Assembly (NCBI RefSeq): GCF_900177515.1
Contig: NZ_FXAK01000002.1
Location: 290,001-354,000, forward strand
Direction of reading: 5' to 3'
Length of the DNA stretch: 64,000 bases
Source: Azospirillum oryzae
Lineage (GTDB): Bacteria; Pseudomonadota; Alphaproteobacteria; Azospirillales; Azospirillaceae
Shown: piece by piece, positions 38,492 to 48,357 of the stretch
Position numbering within the stretch: the stretch's first letter is position 1
Layout of the letters: the number at the start of each line of letters is the position of its first letter
Program-made: the position numbers and the translations under genes
Notes under the pieces: generated by a model
The model's database searches: none
What the model was told of the DNA's origin: nothing
Seen by the model: the letters and a program-made list of their open reading frames with translations, nothing else

Positions 38492-39367
38492 ATGTCCGCC
38501 GCCGATCCGCTGCCGCGCCCGCTTCCGATGTCGGACATCCCGCAGGGGCCGGGCCGGACCCTGCTGATGGCGGCGTTCTGCCTGGGCTTTGCGCTGAGCG
38601 GCTTCTTCGACGGAATCCTGCTGCACCAGATCCTGCAATGGCATCACCTGCTGTCCGGCCTTGCCAGCCCGGCCTTCGCGGACATCCGGGTGCAGATCCT
38701 GGCTGACGGGCTTTTCCATGTCCTGATGTACGTGATCGCCGCCCTTGGGCTATGGCTGCTGTGGCGCGGGCGCACCGGGCTGGCTTTCGTCGGCGGGCGC
38801 CGGCTGATGGGATGGGCGCTGGTGGGATTCGGCGTCTGGCACATCCTGGACGGGCTGCTGTCCCATTGGCTGCTCGGCATTCACCGAATCCGCATGGATG
38901 TCGAGAACAAGCTGTTCTGGGATCTGCTGTGGTTCTTCGTCTTCGGCGTCGCCGTGCTGGCCGCCGGAATGTTGCTGACGCGCGGCGACCATGGCCCTGC
39001 GGGCGGCGGAGGCATGCGCCGGACGGCGACGGCGCCGCTGCTGCTGGCCCTTGCCGTCGGGATCGCCGGAACGGTCGCCACCCTGCCGCCGCCGGGGGTC
39101 ACCACCAGCATGGTGCTGTTCCGTCCGGGCACCGGCCCGGCCGAGGCGCTGGCCGCCCTGGCGTCAATCGACAGCCGTCCGGTGTGGAGCGACCCCAGCG
39201 GCCAGCTCTGGGCCATCGACCTGCCCGCCGGCAGCAGCACCCTCGGCCTTTACCGCCGGGGTGCGATTTTGGTCAGCAACGGCGTGGTCCCGACCGGCTG
39301 CCTGGACTGGTTCAGGCTCTCCCCCGGACAGGCCGCGGCGACCGGGTCGCGGTCGGCCGCGCTTTAG
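38492..39367 (+). CDS. DUF2243 membrane protein with C-terminal extension
   Basis: About 291 residues. DUF2243 core: GFALSGFFDGILLHQILQWHH near residue 35, then WHILDGLLSHWLLGIHRI near 118, with four to five membrane helices. After residue about 175 a further helix (ATAPLLLALAVGIAGTVATL) and an 80-residue beta-rich end follow, longer than the usual domain. The ATG at 38492 follows TTGGAGAA. Its 3' end overlaps the end of the convergent sigma-factor gene by 56 bp. Function unknown. Confidence 0.82.
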   Translation: MSAADPLPRPLPMSDIPQGPGRTLLMAAFCLGFALSGFFDGILLHQILQWHHLLSGLASPAFADIRVQILADGLFHVLMYVIAALGLWLLWRGRTGLAFVGGRRLMGWALVGFGVWHILDGLLSHWLLGIHRIRMDVENKLFWDLLWFFVFGVAVLAAGMLLTRGDHGPAGGGGMRRTATAPLLLALAVGIAGTVATLPPPGVTTSMVLFRPGTGPAEALAALASIDSRPVWSDPSGQLWAIDLPAGSSTLGLYRRGAILVSNGVVPTGCLDWFRLSPGQAAATGSRSAAL

Positions 39368-40253
39368 GCGGCTTGCGGACCGCCTGGGCGGCACGCCCGG
39401 CCAGAACCGCCTTGCGGACGGTCTGCATCGCCGCCGCCTCGATCTGGCCGATGCGCTGGCGCGACAGATTGAAGCGCCGGCTCAGCTCGTCGGCAGGCAC
39501 CGGTTCGTCAAGCAGACGGCGCGCGATCAGAATCTGGCGGTCGCGCTCGGTCAGCTTCTCCAGCCCCAGCGCGATCAGGCGCTTGTGCTGGATGCGCTCC
39601 TCGGTCTCCGCCAGCGCGGTTTCCTGGTCGGCACGGTCGTCGGCCAGCAGGTCCTGCCACTCCATCTCGCCCTCCTCCCCCACCGTGGCGTTCAGCGAGC
39701 GGTCGGCGGCAAGGCGGCGGTTCATCTCCACCACCTCGCGTTCCGGCATGTCGAGTTCGCCGGCAATGGCGGTCGCCGCCTCCGGCGACAGGTCCCCGCT
39801 GTCCAGTTCCTTCAGCTTGGCCTTCAGATGGCGCAGGGCGAAGAACAGGGTGCGGTGGGCGCTGGTCGAGCCGATCTTCACCAGCGACCAGTTCTGCAGA
39901 ACATGGTCCTGGATCGCCGCACGGATCCACCAGTGGGCGTAGGTCGAGAAGCGGAACCCCTTGTCGGGATCGAACTTCCGCGCGGCGCGCATCAGCCCGA
40001 TGTTGCCCTCCGCCACCAGATCGGCCAGCGGCAGGCCATAGCGCTGGAACCGCTTGGCGACGCCGACCACCAGACGCAGGTGCCCGCCGATCAGCCGGTC
40101 GAGCGCCTCGGCATCGTCATGGTCGCGCCAGCGGCGGGCAAGCTCCCGCTCCTCCTCCGCGGTGAGGAGGTCGTAGCGGCGCATGTCCTTCAGGAACAGG
40201 GTCAGCGGCTCGGCCGACACGGTTTCAGCGATCGGTTGGTTCTTGTTCGGCAT
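39312..40253 (-). CDS. RpoH-family (sigma-32) RNA polymerase sigma factor
   Basis: 313 residues. Sigma-70 regions: 1.2 (LTLFLKDMRRYDLLTAEEER), 2 (HLRLVVGVAKRFQRYGLPLADLVAEG, GFRFSTYAHWWIRAAIQDHVL), 3 and 4 (LTERDRQILIARRLLDEP, ELSRRFNLSRQRIGQIEAAAM). The RpoH box HRTLFFALR at residues 133-141 marks a heat-shock sigma. Alphaproteobacteria carry several RpoH copies, so this may be a secondary one. A GGGAG site precedes the ATG at 40253. A sigma-32-like promoter lies about 190 bp upstream. The C-terminal tail is longer and more basic than usual. Confidence 0.88.
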   Translation of the reverse strand: MPNKNQPIAETVSAEPLTLFLKDMRRYDLLTAEEERELARRWRDHDDAEALDRLIGGHLRLVVGVAKRFQRYGLPLADLVAEGNIGLMRAARKFDPDKGFRFSTYAHWWIRAAIQDHVLQNWSLVKIGSTSAHRTLFFALRHLKAKLKELDSGDLSPEAATAIAGELDMPEREVVEMNRRLAADRSLNATVGEEGEMEWQDLLADDRADQETALAETEERIQHKRLIALGLEKLTERDRQILIARRLLDEPVPADELSRRFNLSRQRIGQIEAAAMQTVRKAVLAGRAAQAVRKPPKARPTATRSPRPVRGRA

Positions 40254-40437
40254 GGAAGACTCCCTGCCCCGACCGCCCATCGCTCCGCAAGGCCGCCGCC
40301 CTCCCTCCCGGTCAGCCGCAGACCGGGCAGGATAAGGAATCGGTCGGCGTCTGGCCCGGAGCCGGCCGCCATCGCGCCAATGCGCGGGGAGCGTCGCACG
40401 AAGGACGCCAAATTCAAGGTTGTCGGGGACCACGCTG

Positions 40438-40465
40438 ATGTGGGATCTAATGCAGACGAATCAAG
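40438..40465 (-). promoter_or_regulatory. Candidate sigma-32-type promoter of the sigma-factor gene
   Basis: On the minus strand, CTTGAT (40465-40460), a 15-nt spacer and CCCACAT (40444-40438). This resembles the heat-shock consensus CTTGAA-N(13-15)-CCCCAT. It begins 12 bp after the end of the RND pump gene and reads toward the sigma gene 190 bp away. Confidence 0.4.
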
Positions 40466-40476
40466 GCCTGCGCAGG

Positions 40477-43400
40477 CTATTCGGCCGGCTGGACGCGCGC
40501 GACGGGGCGCCCGCGCAGCCGTTCCGTCAGGCGCTGGAAGGCGACGAACAGCACCGGGACGAAGACGATGCCGATCACCGTCGCCCCCACCATGCCGCTG
40601 AACACGGTGGTGCCGATCGACCGCCGGCTGGCAGCCCCGGCGCCGGTGGCGATCAGCAGCGGCACCGTGCCCAGGATGAAGGCCAGCGCGGTCATCAGCA
40701 CGGCGCGGAAGCGCTGGCGGGCGCCGGCCACCGCGGCATCGACGATCGACCGGCCGTCGGCCCGCTGCTCCCGCGCGAACTCGACGATCAGGATGGCGTT
40801 CTTCGCCGCCAGACCGACCAGCAGCACCAGCCCGATCTGCGCATAGATGTCATTAGGAATGCCGGCAACCCACAGCCCGACGCCGGCCCCCAGCACGGCG
40901 ACGGCCACCGACAGCAGCACCGCCAGCGGCACCAGCCAGTCCTCATACTGCGCCACCAGGAACAAATAGCCGAACAGCAGGGCGAGGCCGAACACCACCA
41001 GCCCCTGATTGCCGACCTGGCTTTCCTGATAGGACAGGCCGGTCCATTCGGTGGAGTAGCCCTGCGGCAGGGTGTTCCGCGCCACGTCCTGCATGGCGGT
41101 CAGCGCCTGTCCGGAACTGACGCCCGCCGCCGCCTGCCCGTTGACCGAGGCCGACATGAACTGGTTGTAGCGGGTGATGCTGTCGGGAGCGAGCGTGGTG
41201 CGTACCGACACGAGGCTGCGCAGCGGCACCATGTCGCCCGACTGGCTGCGGACATAGAGCTGGTCGATCTCCTTCACCTGATCGCGGAAGCGGGCAGCGT
41301 CCTGCACCTTCACCTGGAAGACGCGGCCATACAGGTTGAAATCATTGACGTAGCTGGCGCCCAGATGCGCCTGCAGCGTGGTGAAGATGTCGGCCGGCGA
41401 CACCCCCAGCAGGGAGGCGCGGGTGCGGTCGACGTCCAGATACAGGTGCGGCACGTCGGCGCTGTAGGTGCTGAACACCGCCTGCAGGTCCGAATCCTGG
41501 TTGGCGGCGACCAGCAGGCCGCGCAGGACCGATCCCAACTCCTGCGGGCTCTGCCCGCCGGTGGCGAGCACCCGCAGGTCGAAACCGCCGGTGGCGCCCA
41601 GGCCGGGGATGGAGGGCGGGTTGAAGGCGGTGACCGTCGCCTGCGGCATCGCGCCGAAGCGCGGGCGCAGGCTGCCCAGGATGGCGTCCACCGTCTGGTC
41701 GCTCCCCCGCTCCGACCAGGGTTTCAGCGCGACGATGACGAGACCGACGTTGGAGCCCTGGCCGCTCAGGATGCTGAAGCCGGAAATGGCGATGACGTCG
41801 GCGACGCCCGGCTCCTCCTTGATGGTTTCGCTGACCCGGTCCATCACCGACTGGGTGCGGGTGACCGACGCGGCGCTGGGAAGCTGGACGTTGACGAAGA
41901 AATAGCCCTGGTCCTCCGCCGGCAGGAAGGCGGTCGGAAGACTGCGCAACAGGGCGAAGGCGCCGGCGGTGATCGCCAGGAACAGCACCAGCCCGACGAT
42001 CAGCCGCCGCCCCAGCCCATGCACCAGCCGTCCGTAACCGTCGCGCACCCGGTCGAGCCCACGATTGAAGGCCGCCAGCGGGCGCCACGGCTCCACCGGT
42101 TTGCGCAGCAGCAGGCCGCACAGCGCCGGGCTGAGCGTCAGCGAATTGATGCCGGAAATGATGAAGGACGCGGCGATGGTGACGGCGAACTGGCGGTAGA
42201 GCTGTCCGGTGATGCCCGGCAGGAAGGCCACCGGCACGAACACCGCCGCCAGCACCAGGGTGGAGGCGACGATGGCGCCGCTGACCTGCCCCATCGCCCT
42301 GCCCGCCGCCTCGGTCGAAGACAGGTCGGGATGCTCCTCCATCACGCGCCGGACATTCTCCACCACGACGATGGCGTCATCGACGACGAGGCCGATGGCG
42401 AGGATCAATGCGAACAGCGTGATGGTGTTGGCACTGTATCCCAGCACCAACAGCACGGCGAAGACGCCGATGATCGACACCGGGATCGCCAGCGTCGGGA
42501 TCAGCGTCGCCCGCCAGTCCTGCAGGAACAGATAGATGACCGCCACCACCAGCAGGAAGGTGATGCCCAGCGTCAGCACGATCTCTTCGATGGTGGCGGT
42601 GACGAAGTTGGTGGTGTTGAAGACGACCGCGTATTTCAGCCCTTCGGGGAAGCGCTGCGACAGGCGTTCCAGCTCCGCCCGCACCGACTTGGCGACGTCC
42701 AGCGCGTTGGCGCCCGGCGATTGGTAGACGACCAGCGTCGCCGCCGGCGCGCCGTTCAGCTTGGAGGAGGAGGTGTAGGATTGCGCCCCCAGCTCCACCC
42801 GCGCCACGTCGCCGAGGCGGACGATGCCGCCATTCTCGTTGCTGCGGATGATGATGTTGGCGAAGTCCTGTGGATCGTTCAGCCGGCCGCGGGCGATGAT
42901 GGTCAGCTGCTGCTGCTGATCGCCGCCGATGGGCGGGGCGCCGATCTGGCCGGCGGGGGCCTGGACATTCTGCTTCTGGATCGCGCCGATCACATCCGAA
43001 GCGGTGATGCCCAGCGCCGTCATGCGGTCGGGGTTCATCCAGATGCGCATGCTGTAGTCGAGCGCGCCCAGCACCTGCGCATCGCCGACGCCGGGCACGC
43101 GGGCGATGGAATCGCGCAGGTTCAGGCTTGCGTAGTTGGAGATGAAGATCGGGTCGAACTTGCCCTCGGGGGCATAGACGTTGACCGCCATCAGCATGTT
43201 GGACGACTGCCGGCGCACCGTGACGCCCTGGCGCGTCACCTCCGACGGCAGGCTGGCGCTGGCCAGCGACATGCGATTCTGCACATTGACCGCGGCGATG
43301 TCGGGATCGGTGCCGGGCGCGAAGGTGATGGTCAGGGAATAGCTGCCGGTGTCGGTGCTGGTGGACGACATGTAGAGCATGCCCTCCACGCCGTTCACCT

Positions 43401-43605
43401 GGGCTTCGATCGGGGCGGCGACGCTGTCGGCCACCACCTGGGCGTTGGCGCCGGGATAGGTTGCCGACACCTGGACGGTCGGCGGGGTGATCGACGGATA
43501 CTGCGCCACCGGGATGGCGTTCAGCGCCAGAAAGCCGGCGATCAGCGTGACGACGGCGATGACGATCGCCAGATTCGGCCGGCGGATGAAGAGTGCCGAG
43601 AACAT
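40477..43605 (-). CDS. RND efflux transporter, AcrB-type pump
   Basis: 1042 residues. [19 protein letters not shown] opens TM1, the porter-domain [20 protein letters not shown] follows, TM4 holds [17 protein letters not shown], and TM10 the Lys motif [14 protein letters not shown]. This is the canonical AcrB/MexB group, unlike the pump at 29.8-32.9 kb. It is 4 bp after the adaptor gene. The outer membrane channel is not in the window. Confidence 0.95.
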   Translation of the reverse strand: MFSALFIRRPNLAIVIAVVTLIAGFLALNAIPVAQYPSITPPTVQVSATYPGANAQVVADSVAAPIEAQVNGVEGMLYMSSTSTDTGSYSLTITFAPGTDPDIAAVNVQNRMSLASASLPSEVTRQGVTVRRQSSNMLMAVNVYAPEGKFDPIFISNYASLNLRDSIARVPGVGDAQVLGALDYSMRIWMNPDRMTALGITASDVIGAIQKQNVQAPAGQIGAPPIGGDQQQQLTIIARGRLNDPQDFANIIIRSNENGGIVRLGDVARVELGAQSYTSSSKLNGAPAATLVVYQSPGANALDVAKSVRAELERLSQRFPEGLKYAVVFNTTNFVTATIEEIVLTLGITFLLVVAVIYLFLQDWRATLIPTLAIPVSIIGVFAVLLVLGYSANTITLFALILAIGLVVDDAIVVVENVRRVMEEHPDLSSTEAAGRAMGQVSGAIVASTLVLAAVFVPVAFLPGITGQLYRQFAVTIAASFIISGINSLTLSPALCGLLLRKPVEPWRPLAAFNRGLDRVRDGYGRLVHGLGRRLIVGLVLFLAITAGAFALLRSLPTAFLPAEDQGYFFVNVQLPSAASVTRTQSVMDRVSETIKEEPGVADVIAISGFSILSGQGSNVGLVIVALKPWSERGSDQTVDAILGSLRPRFGAMPQATVTAFNPPSIPGLGATGGFDLRVLATGGQSPQELGSVLRGLLVAANQDSDLQAVFSTYSADVPHLYLDVDRTRASLLGVSPADIFTTLQAHLGASYVNDFNLYGRVFQVKVQDAARFRDQVKEIDQLYVRSQSGDMVPLRSLVSVRTTLAPDSITRYNQFMSASVNGQAAAGVSSGQALTAMQDVARNTLPQGYSTEWTGLSYQESQVGNQGLVVFGLALLFGYLFLVAQYEDWLVPLAVLLSVAVAVLGAGVGLWVAGIPNDIYAQIGLVLLVGLAAKNAILIVEFAREQRADGRSIVDAAVAGARQRFRAVLMTALAFILGTVPLLIATGAGAASRRSIGTTVFSGMVGATVIGIVFVPVLFVAFQRLTERLRGRPVARVQPAE

Positions 43606-43609
43606 CGCC

Positions 43610-44845
43610 TCACTCCTTCGCCGTACCGGAGGTGGCACCGGCAGCGCCGCCGGAGGAGCCGGCGCCGCCACCCGTCAGGTTTCCCTCGGCCAACTGGTCC
43701 GCCGGGGTGGGCTGCACGACCATGCCCGGCCGCACCTTCTGCACGCCGCCGACCACGACCGTCTCACCGGCGGTCAGACCCTTCTCGACCACCAGCGACT
43801 GGTCGACCTGCGCGCCGGTCTCCACCGGACGGCGCTGCACCCGGTTCTGGTCGTCCAGCACAAGCACGTAACGCCCCTGCTGGTCCTGCTGGACAGAGGC
43901 GACCGGCACCACCGGGCGCTGTTCGGGCTGGTCGCGCCGGACCCGGACGGTCACATACTGGCCGGGAAGCAGCAGGCGCTGCGGGTTGGCGAAGGTGGCG
44001 CGGATGCTGACGGTGCCGGTCTGCGGATCGACGCGGTTGTTGGCGAACTCGATCTGGCCGTCCTCGCCATAGTCGCTGCCGTCGGGCAGGACCAGGGTCG
44101 GCACGAACTTCTCCGCCGCCTGCGACGGCTGGCGGACGTCGAACTTGCGCTGGAACGCCAGCATGTCGCGGTCGGCGACCGAAAAGACGACGCGGATGGG
44201 GTCGAGTTGGACCACCGTCGCCAGCACGCCGGTGGACGGGTTGACGAGGTTGCCCTGCGTCACCGCCGTGGCGCCGATGCGGCCGTCGATCGGGCTGGTG
44301 ATGCGGGTGTAGCCAAGATTGATCTCCGCCGTGCGAACCTGGGCTTGGTTCATCATCACCCCCGCCTGGGCGGCGTCGCGGTCGGCCAGCGCCTGATCCA
44401 GCTGCGCCTGCGAGACGTTGCCGCGCTGGCGCAGTTCCTCGGCCCGGTTGTAGGCGCGTTCCGCCTCGCGCAGCTTCGCCTCGGCACTGGCGAGCTGGGC
44501 CTTGGCGCTGTCGAGCGCAGCCTGATAGGGCGCCGGCTCGATCACATAGAGCAGGTCGCCTTCATGGACGTCCTGCCCCTCCTGGAAGCCGACCTGCTCG
44601 ACGGTGCCTTCGATCCGGGGACGCGCGTCGAAGGAGCGGATGGCCTCGATCCGGCCGATGAACTCCGATGCGGGGGCGATGTCGCGGCTCTGCACCGGCG
44701 CGGTGGTCACCGCCGGAGGAGGCGCCTTCTGGCCGCCGCCGGGCTGTCCCTGCGCCCATGCCGGCCCGGCGGCGAACAGCCCCGACAGCACGGCCGCGCA
44801 GACGGCGGAAAGGGCGCGGGTGCGGCGGGACGAGGCGGCGGGCAT
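43610..44845 (-). CDS. RND efflux periplasmic adaptor (AcrA-type)
   Basis: About 411 residues. Signal peptide from ATG at 44845 ([26 protein letters not shown]) with no lipobox. Adaptor order: lipoyl half [20 protein letters not shown], hairpin [20 protein letters not shown] and [16 protein letters not shown] coils, second lipoyl half [20 protein letters not shown], then beta-barrel [19 protein letters not shown]. The C-terminus is a Gly/Ala/Thr-rich tail. It leads the operon with the AcrB-type pump. No regulator is adjacent; the promoter region is shared with ctaG. Confidence 0.93.
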   Translation of the reverse strand: MPAASSRRTRALSAVCAAVLSGLFAAGPAWAQGQPGGGQKAPPPAVTTAPVQSRDIAPASEFIGRIEAIRSFDARPRIEGTVEQVGFQEGQDVHEGDLLYVIEPAPYQAALDSAKAQLASAEAKLREAERAYNRAEELRQRGNVSQAQLDQALADRDAAQAGVMMNQAQVRTAEINLGYTRITSPIDGRIGATAVTQGNLVNPSTGVLATVVQLDPIRVVFSVADRDMLAFQRKFDVRQPSQAAEKFVPTLVLPDGSDYGEDGQIEFANNRVDPQTGTVSIRATFANPQRLLLPGQYVTVRVRRDQPEQRPVVPVASVQQDQQGRYVLVLDDQNRVQRRPVETGAQVDQSLVVEKGLTAGETVVVGGVQKVRPGMVVQPTPADQLAEGNLTGGGAGSSGGAAGATSGTAKE

Positions 44846-45021
44846 GGCGGTCTCCGGCGGCGTTTCCGATTGGCCTTCGCGGTTCAACACCCCGGCGGCC
44901 GATCTGCTCCCAATTCATCGGGTCACTCACCGCCGGAAACGTCGCCTTTTCCGGGAACATCCCGCCATGCCGGTTATTGGACAGCATGCAGAGTCCCCAC
45001 CGGAACCCGCGAGGCCAAGCC

Positions 45022-45861
45022 ATGGCAACAGACAGCCTTCCCTTCATTCCCTATTGCGGTGTCCCGCCGGTGCCGGACGAGCTGTCGACCGCCTGGAACG
45101 GCGATCCGGCGCTGCTGGCCGCCTTTGCCCTGGCCGCGATCGGGTTGACGGTGGTGGCGCGCCGCCCGGCCGGCTACGCCGGCCAAGCCCGTCATCGGTC
45201 CTTGTGTCTGGCCGCCGGCTGGCTGGTGCTGGGCGTCGCCTTCGTCTCCCCGCTGTGCAGCCTGACCTCCGCCCTGTTCTCCGCCCGCGTGGCCCAGCAT
45301 CTGCTGACCATCCAGGTCGCGGCGCCGCTGTTCGTGCTCGGCTGGCCGGGCGGAGCCGTCCGCTGGCCGACCCTGCTGCGAACGGCGGCGAGACCGCTGG
45401 CCAAGCCCGAACTGGCCTGGGGACTGTTCGGCATCACGCTGTGGGTCTGGCATCTGCCGGGCCCCTACATGGCGGCGCTGGCCAACGACGCCGTGCTGTG
45501 GCTGATGCACGGTACGCTGTTCGCCGGGGCGGTGGCGGCATGGCGGACAATCCTGGCCCCAACCGACGCCGCCATGCGCCTGCGCGGCCTTCTGGCGGCC
45601 TTCGGCACCTCCGTCCATCTGGCGATGCTGGCGGCGCTGCTGATCTTCGCCGGATCGCCGCTGTTCAGCTACCACCTGACCACCACCGCGCCTTGGGGCC
45701 TGTCGCCGCTGGCCGACCAGCAGCTGGGCGGCTTGATCATGGGGGTCGTCGGCGCGCTGGCCTATGTCGCGCTGGTGCTGGCCGGCGCGGCCCGCTGGCT
45801 GCGCCCTGGGAACGATGGCCAGGGAGAAGACGGGCAACTCTCCAGCGGAAAGGTCGGTTGA
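45022..45861 (+). CDS. CtaG-like cytochrome c oxidase assembly protein (caa3-type)
   Basis: 279-residue membrane protein of the caa3_CtaG family: IPYCGVPPVPDELSTAWN at the N-terminus, then about seven helices with His residues in VAQHLLTIQVAAPLFVLG, WVWHLPGPYMAAL and VHLAMLAALLIF. It assists maturation of caa3-type cytochrome oxidase, although the copper role of this family is not settled. It is followed 4 bp later by the tri-heme cytochrome gene, and the oxidase genes lie 2.5 kb away, which supports the assignment. Confidence 0.88.
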   Translation: MATDSLPFIPYCGVPPVPDELSTAWNGDPALLAAFALAAIGLTVVARRPAGYAGQARHRSLCLAAGWLVLGVAFVSPLCSLTSALFSARVAQHLLTIQVAAPLFVLGWPGGAVRWPTLLRTAARPLAKPELAWGLFGITLWVWHLPGPYMAALANDAVLWLMHGTLFAGAVAAWRTILAPTDAAMRLRGLLAAFGTSVHLAMLAALLIFAGSPLFSYHLTTTAPWGLSPLADQQLGGLIMGVVGALAYVALVLAGAARWLRPGNDGQGEDGQLSSGKVG

Positions 45862-45865
45862 GCGC

Positions 45866-47035
45866 ATGTGGCGGACCCTGAAGACACTCGCCATCGCCGG
45901 CGTGGCCGCCGGGATCGGCGGACTCCTGTTCGCGTGGTCGGGCCTCTACAGCGTGGCGGCGAGCAAGGCGCACTGGACGCCGGTCGAAATGTTCTTTGAA
46001 ATGGCGATGCGAAGTTCGGTGGAGACGCATGCGGCGTCCGTCGGCGAGCCGCCGGACCTGGACGACCCGGCCCTGGTCCGCCGCGGCGCCGGTCATTACG
46101 AGGACGGCTGCGCTCCCTGCCACGGCGCCCCCGACACGCCGCGCAACCCGATCTCCCGCCACATGATGCCGGAGCCGCCCTACCTGCCCGACAAGGTGGC
46201 GGAGTGGGAGCCGCGGGAGCTGTATTGGATCACGCTGCACGGCATCAAATATGCCGGCATGCCGGCTTGGCCGGCGCAGCAGCGCAAGGACGAACCCTGG
46301 GCGGTTACCGCCTTTCTCCTGCGGCTCAAAGGGATGAGCGCGGAAGAATACCACAGCCTCGCTTTCGGTCGGGCTCAGGCCGACGACCATGCCCGGGTGA
46401 CCGAACTGACCGGCCCGACCAGTGGTCCGATGAGCAGAGGTTTGGGAGAGACCCTGCAGGACTGCGCCCGCTGCCATGGCTATGACGGCAACGGCGACGG
46501 GAACGACGCCTTCCCGCGGATCGCCGGACAGTCGCCGGATTACCTGCGCGAGACGCTGCAGGCCTATGCCGACGGCAACCGCTTCAGCGGCATCATGCAG
46601 CCCGTGGCGGCCGGGTTGGACGATGACGCGATCCGCACATTGGCCGAGCATTACGCGGCGCAAAAGCCTGCAACGCCAACGGTTGAGACCGCCGATCCCG
46701 AGCCGGAGCTGCTGGAGTTGGGTCGGCGGATAGCGGCGTCCGGTGCCCCTGACGATGGCGTCGCCGCCTGTTCCGGCTGCCATGGGGGAACAGCAGACGA
46801 CAGCCGGTATGCCCGCGATCCGCGATACCCGTCGCTCGACGGGCAGCATGCGTCCTACATCGCCGCCCAGTTGCGGCTGTGGCGCGACGGGGCGCACGGC
46901 AACACGGCGCTGTCCCGCATCATGGAGGCCGCCGTCCGCCGCATGACCGACGAACAGATCGATGCAGTGGCGGAGTATTACTCCCGCCGCGCCCCCGAAC
47001 GCGCCATGGTGAAGGGTGAAGACGGAAAATCCTGA
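45866..47035 (+). CDS. Tri-heme membrane-anchored cytochrome c
   Basis: 389 residues. The N-terminal membrane helix (LKTLAIAGVAAGIGGLLFAW) anchors it on the periplasmic side. Three heme motifs are CAPCH at 82-86, CARCH at 200-204 and CSGCH at 302-306, each followed by its own cytochrome c fold, with candidate axial Met residues in MPAWPA, SGIMQPV and SRIMEAA. It follows ctaG, so it is probably the electron donor or an oxidase accessory cytochrome. Full length, no disruption. Confidence 0.9.
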   Translation: MWRTLKTLAIAGVAAGIGGLLFAWSGLYSVAASKAHWTPVEMFFEMAMRSSVETHAASVGEPPDLDDPALVRRGAGHYEDGCAPCHGAPDTPRNPISRHMMPEPPYLPDKVAEWEPRELYWITLHGIKYAGMPAWPAQQRKDEPWAVTAFLLRLKGMSAEEYHSLAFGRAQADDHARVTELTGPTSGPMSRGLGETLQDCARCHGYDGNGDGNDAFPRIAGQSPDYLRETLQAYADGNRFSGIMQPVAAGLDDDAIRTLAEHYAAQKPATPTVETADPEPELLELGRRIAASGAPDDGVAACSGCHGGTADDSRYARDPRYPSLDGQHASYIAAQLRLWRDGAHGNTALSRIMEAAVRRMTDEQIDAVAEYYSRRAPERAMVKGEDGKS

Positions 47036-47176
47036 CGGGACGTCATGGAACAAGAAGGCCCGCTATTGATTGTTCATCGCATGACCCAGCTGTCGCTTGC
47101 CGTGCGGCAGGACAGTACAGGCCGCACCGGGCGGCGGGTCGCCAACATCGAATCGTAATCGAGAAGGATGGCAACC

Positions 47177-47863
47177 ATGCGTGGGATTTCGAAGATCGTC
47201 ATGACCGCCACCGCGGCCGGCGCCCTGTTCGCCCTCAGCGCCTGCGGCAGCACCGACACCTCGCGGACGGCGACGGGCGCCGGCACCGGTGCCGTGGCCG
47301 GCGCCGTCGTCGGCGGCCCGGTCGGCGCGGTGGTGGGCGGCGTCGGCGGCGCGGTGGCCGGCAACAGCATGGACGAAAGCCTGAGCAAGAAGACCGACCG
47401 CGTGACCGACCGCGCCACCAACGAGGTCCGCGAGGAGGTGTCGGACGATTCGTCCTCCAACCGCTCCTCCTCGCGCAACCGCATGTCCTCGGGCATGAGC
47501 CACGAGCAGGTGCGTGAACTCCAGCAGGCGCTGAATGACCGCAACGACGGCCGCGACATCACCGTCGACGGCATCTGGGGCGCCAACACCCGCAGCGCCC
47601 TGATGAAGTTCCAGCGCGACAACGGTCTGCGCGCCACCGGCCGCGCCGACCAGCAGACCATGGCCGCGCTGAACCTGAACGACAACGGCATGGGCACGTC
47701 GGGCAGCACCGGCGCGGGCAGCACCGGCAGCACCCGCAACAACACCGGCAACAGCAGCTCGATGGGCAACACCGGCAACTCGCAGGGCAACGCGATGCCC
47801 AGCGACACCCCGCAGAACCAGACCACCCCGCAGGGCTCGATGGGCCAGAACGGCACCAAGTAA
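47177..47863 (+). CDS. Lipoprotein with glycine zipper and peptidoglycan-binding domain
   Basis: About 228 residues. Signal MRGISKIVMTATAAGALFAL ends with a lipobox LSAC. Then a glycine zipper (GAGTGAVAGAVVGGPVGAVV), a Ser-rich linker, a PG_binding_1 domain (VRELQQALNDRNDGRDITVDG, NTRSALMKFQRDNGLRATG) near residues 115-170, and a Gly/Ser/Asn-rich tail. The ATG at 47177 was preferred over 47168 because AAGGA lies at a better distance. It links outer membrane or zipper to peptidoglycan. Its place in the oxidase locus is unexplained. Confidence 0.82.
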   Translation: MRGISKIVMTATAAGALFALSACGSTDTSRTATGAGTGAVAGAVVGGPVGAVVGGVGGAVAGNSMDESLSKKTDRVTDRATNEVREEVSDDSSSNRSSSRNRMSSGMSHEQVRELQQALNDRNDGRDITVDGIWGANTRSALMKFQRDNGLRATGRADQQTMAALNLNDNGMGTSGSTGAGSTGSTRNNTGNSSSMGNTGNSQGNAMPSDTPQNQTTPQGSMGQNGTK

Positions 47864-47903
47864 CAACCCTGGCTTTACAGCGAACCGAGCGCCGGTCCTC
47901 TCC

Positions 47904-47960
47904 GCCGGTTCCGGGGCAACGCGACGGCACATCAAGCCGTCGCGGCGTCCGGGAACCGGC
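47904..47960. terminator. Nested double hairpin between convergent genes
   Basis: Outer 9-bp stem GCCGGTTCC / GGAACCGGC (47904-47912, 47952-47960) encloses an inner perfect 8-bp stem CGCGACGG / CCGTCGCG (47920-47927, 47937-47944). It lies between the lipoprotein and the minus-strand membrane gene and would end both transcripts; TTCTTTT follows on the plus side. Confidence 0.6.
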
Positions 47961-47982
47961 GAAGTTCTTTTGGGGCGGCCGC

Positions 47983-48345
47983 TCAGCCGCAGGCGGGGAC
48001 CATCAGGGCGGGCATGCCGACCCACAGGATCGCGACGAGCGCCGCACCTGATCCGGCGATGGCGAACCAGCGGGCGAAGCGGCGCGGGTCGGCGGCGCCG
48101 ACATGCTTCCCCGGCCCGGCACCGCGCCACGCCTTCACCATCAGGACGGCGACCCAGCCCAGGGCGAGCAGCGTCGCGATGCCGACCAGCGCCACGGACA
48201 TCGGAAAGCCGAACAGCCGCGCATCCTCGACCCTGCGCGCGCAGACCATCCCGTTGATGCCGTAGACCACGCCGAAATGCGCCGCCCAGATCAGGAAGGG
48301 CGCCAGCATCCCGATGAAGATGCCCGGAAAGCTGCGGCTCGCCAT
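47983..48345 (-). CDS. Small membrane protein of the cytochrome oxidase locus
   Basis: 120 residues with three membrane helices (FIGMLAPFLIWAAHFGVVYG, MSVALVGIATLLALGWVAVL, RWFAIAGSGAALVAILWVGM). It lies 12 bp after the ctaD-ctaE fusion gene on the same strand, so it is in the oxidase operon. Position suggests a small oxidase subunit or assembly partner, but no known family is recognised. Confidence 0.75.
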   Translation of the reverse strand: MASRSFPGIFIGMLAPFLIWAAHFGVVYGINGMVCARRVEDARLFGFPMSVALVGIATLLALGWVAVLMVKAWRGAGPGKHVGAADPRRFARWFAIAGSGAALVAILWVGMPALMVPACG

Positions 48346-48357
48346 CGCGCTCCTCCC

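Noticed and set aside
47168..47176. ATG at 47168 for the lipoprotein
   Set aside because: The Shine-Dalgarno would be too close; the ATG at 47177 gives better spacing and a standard signal peptide.
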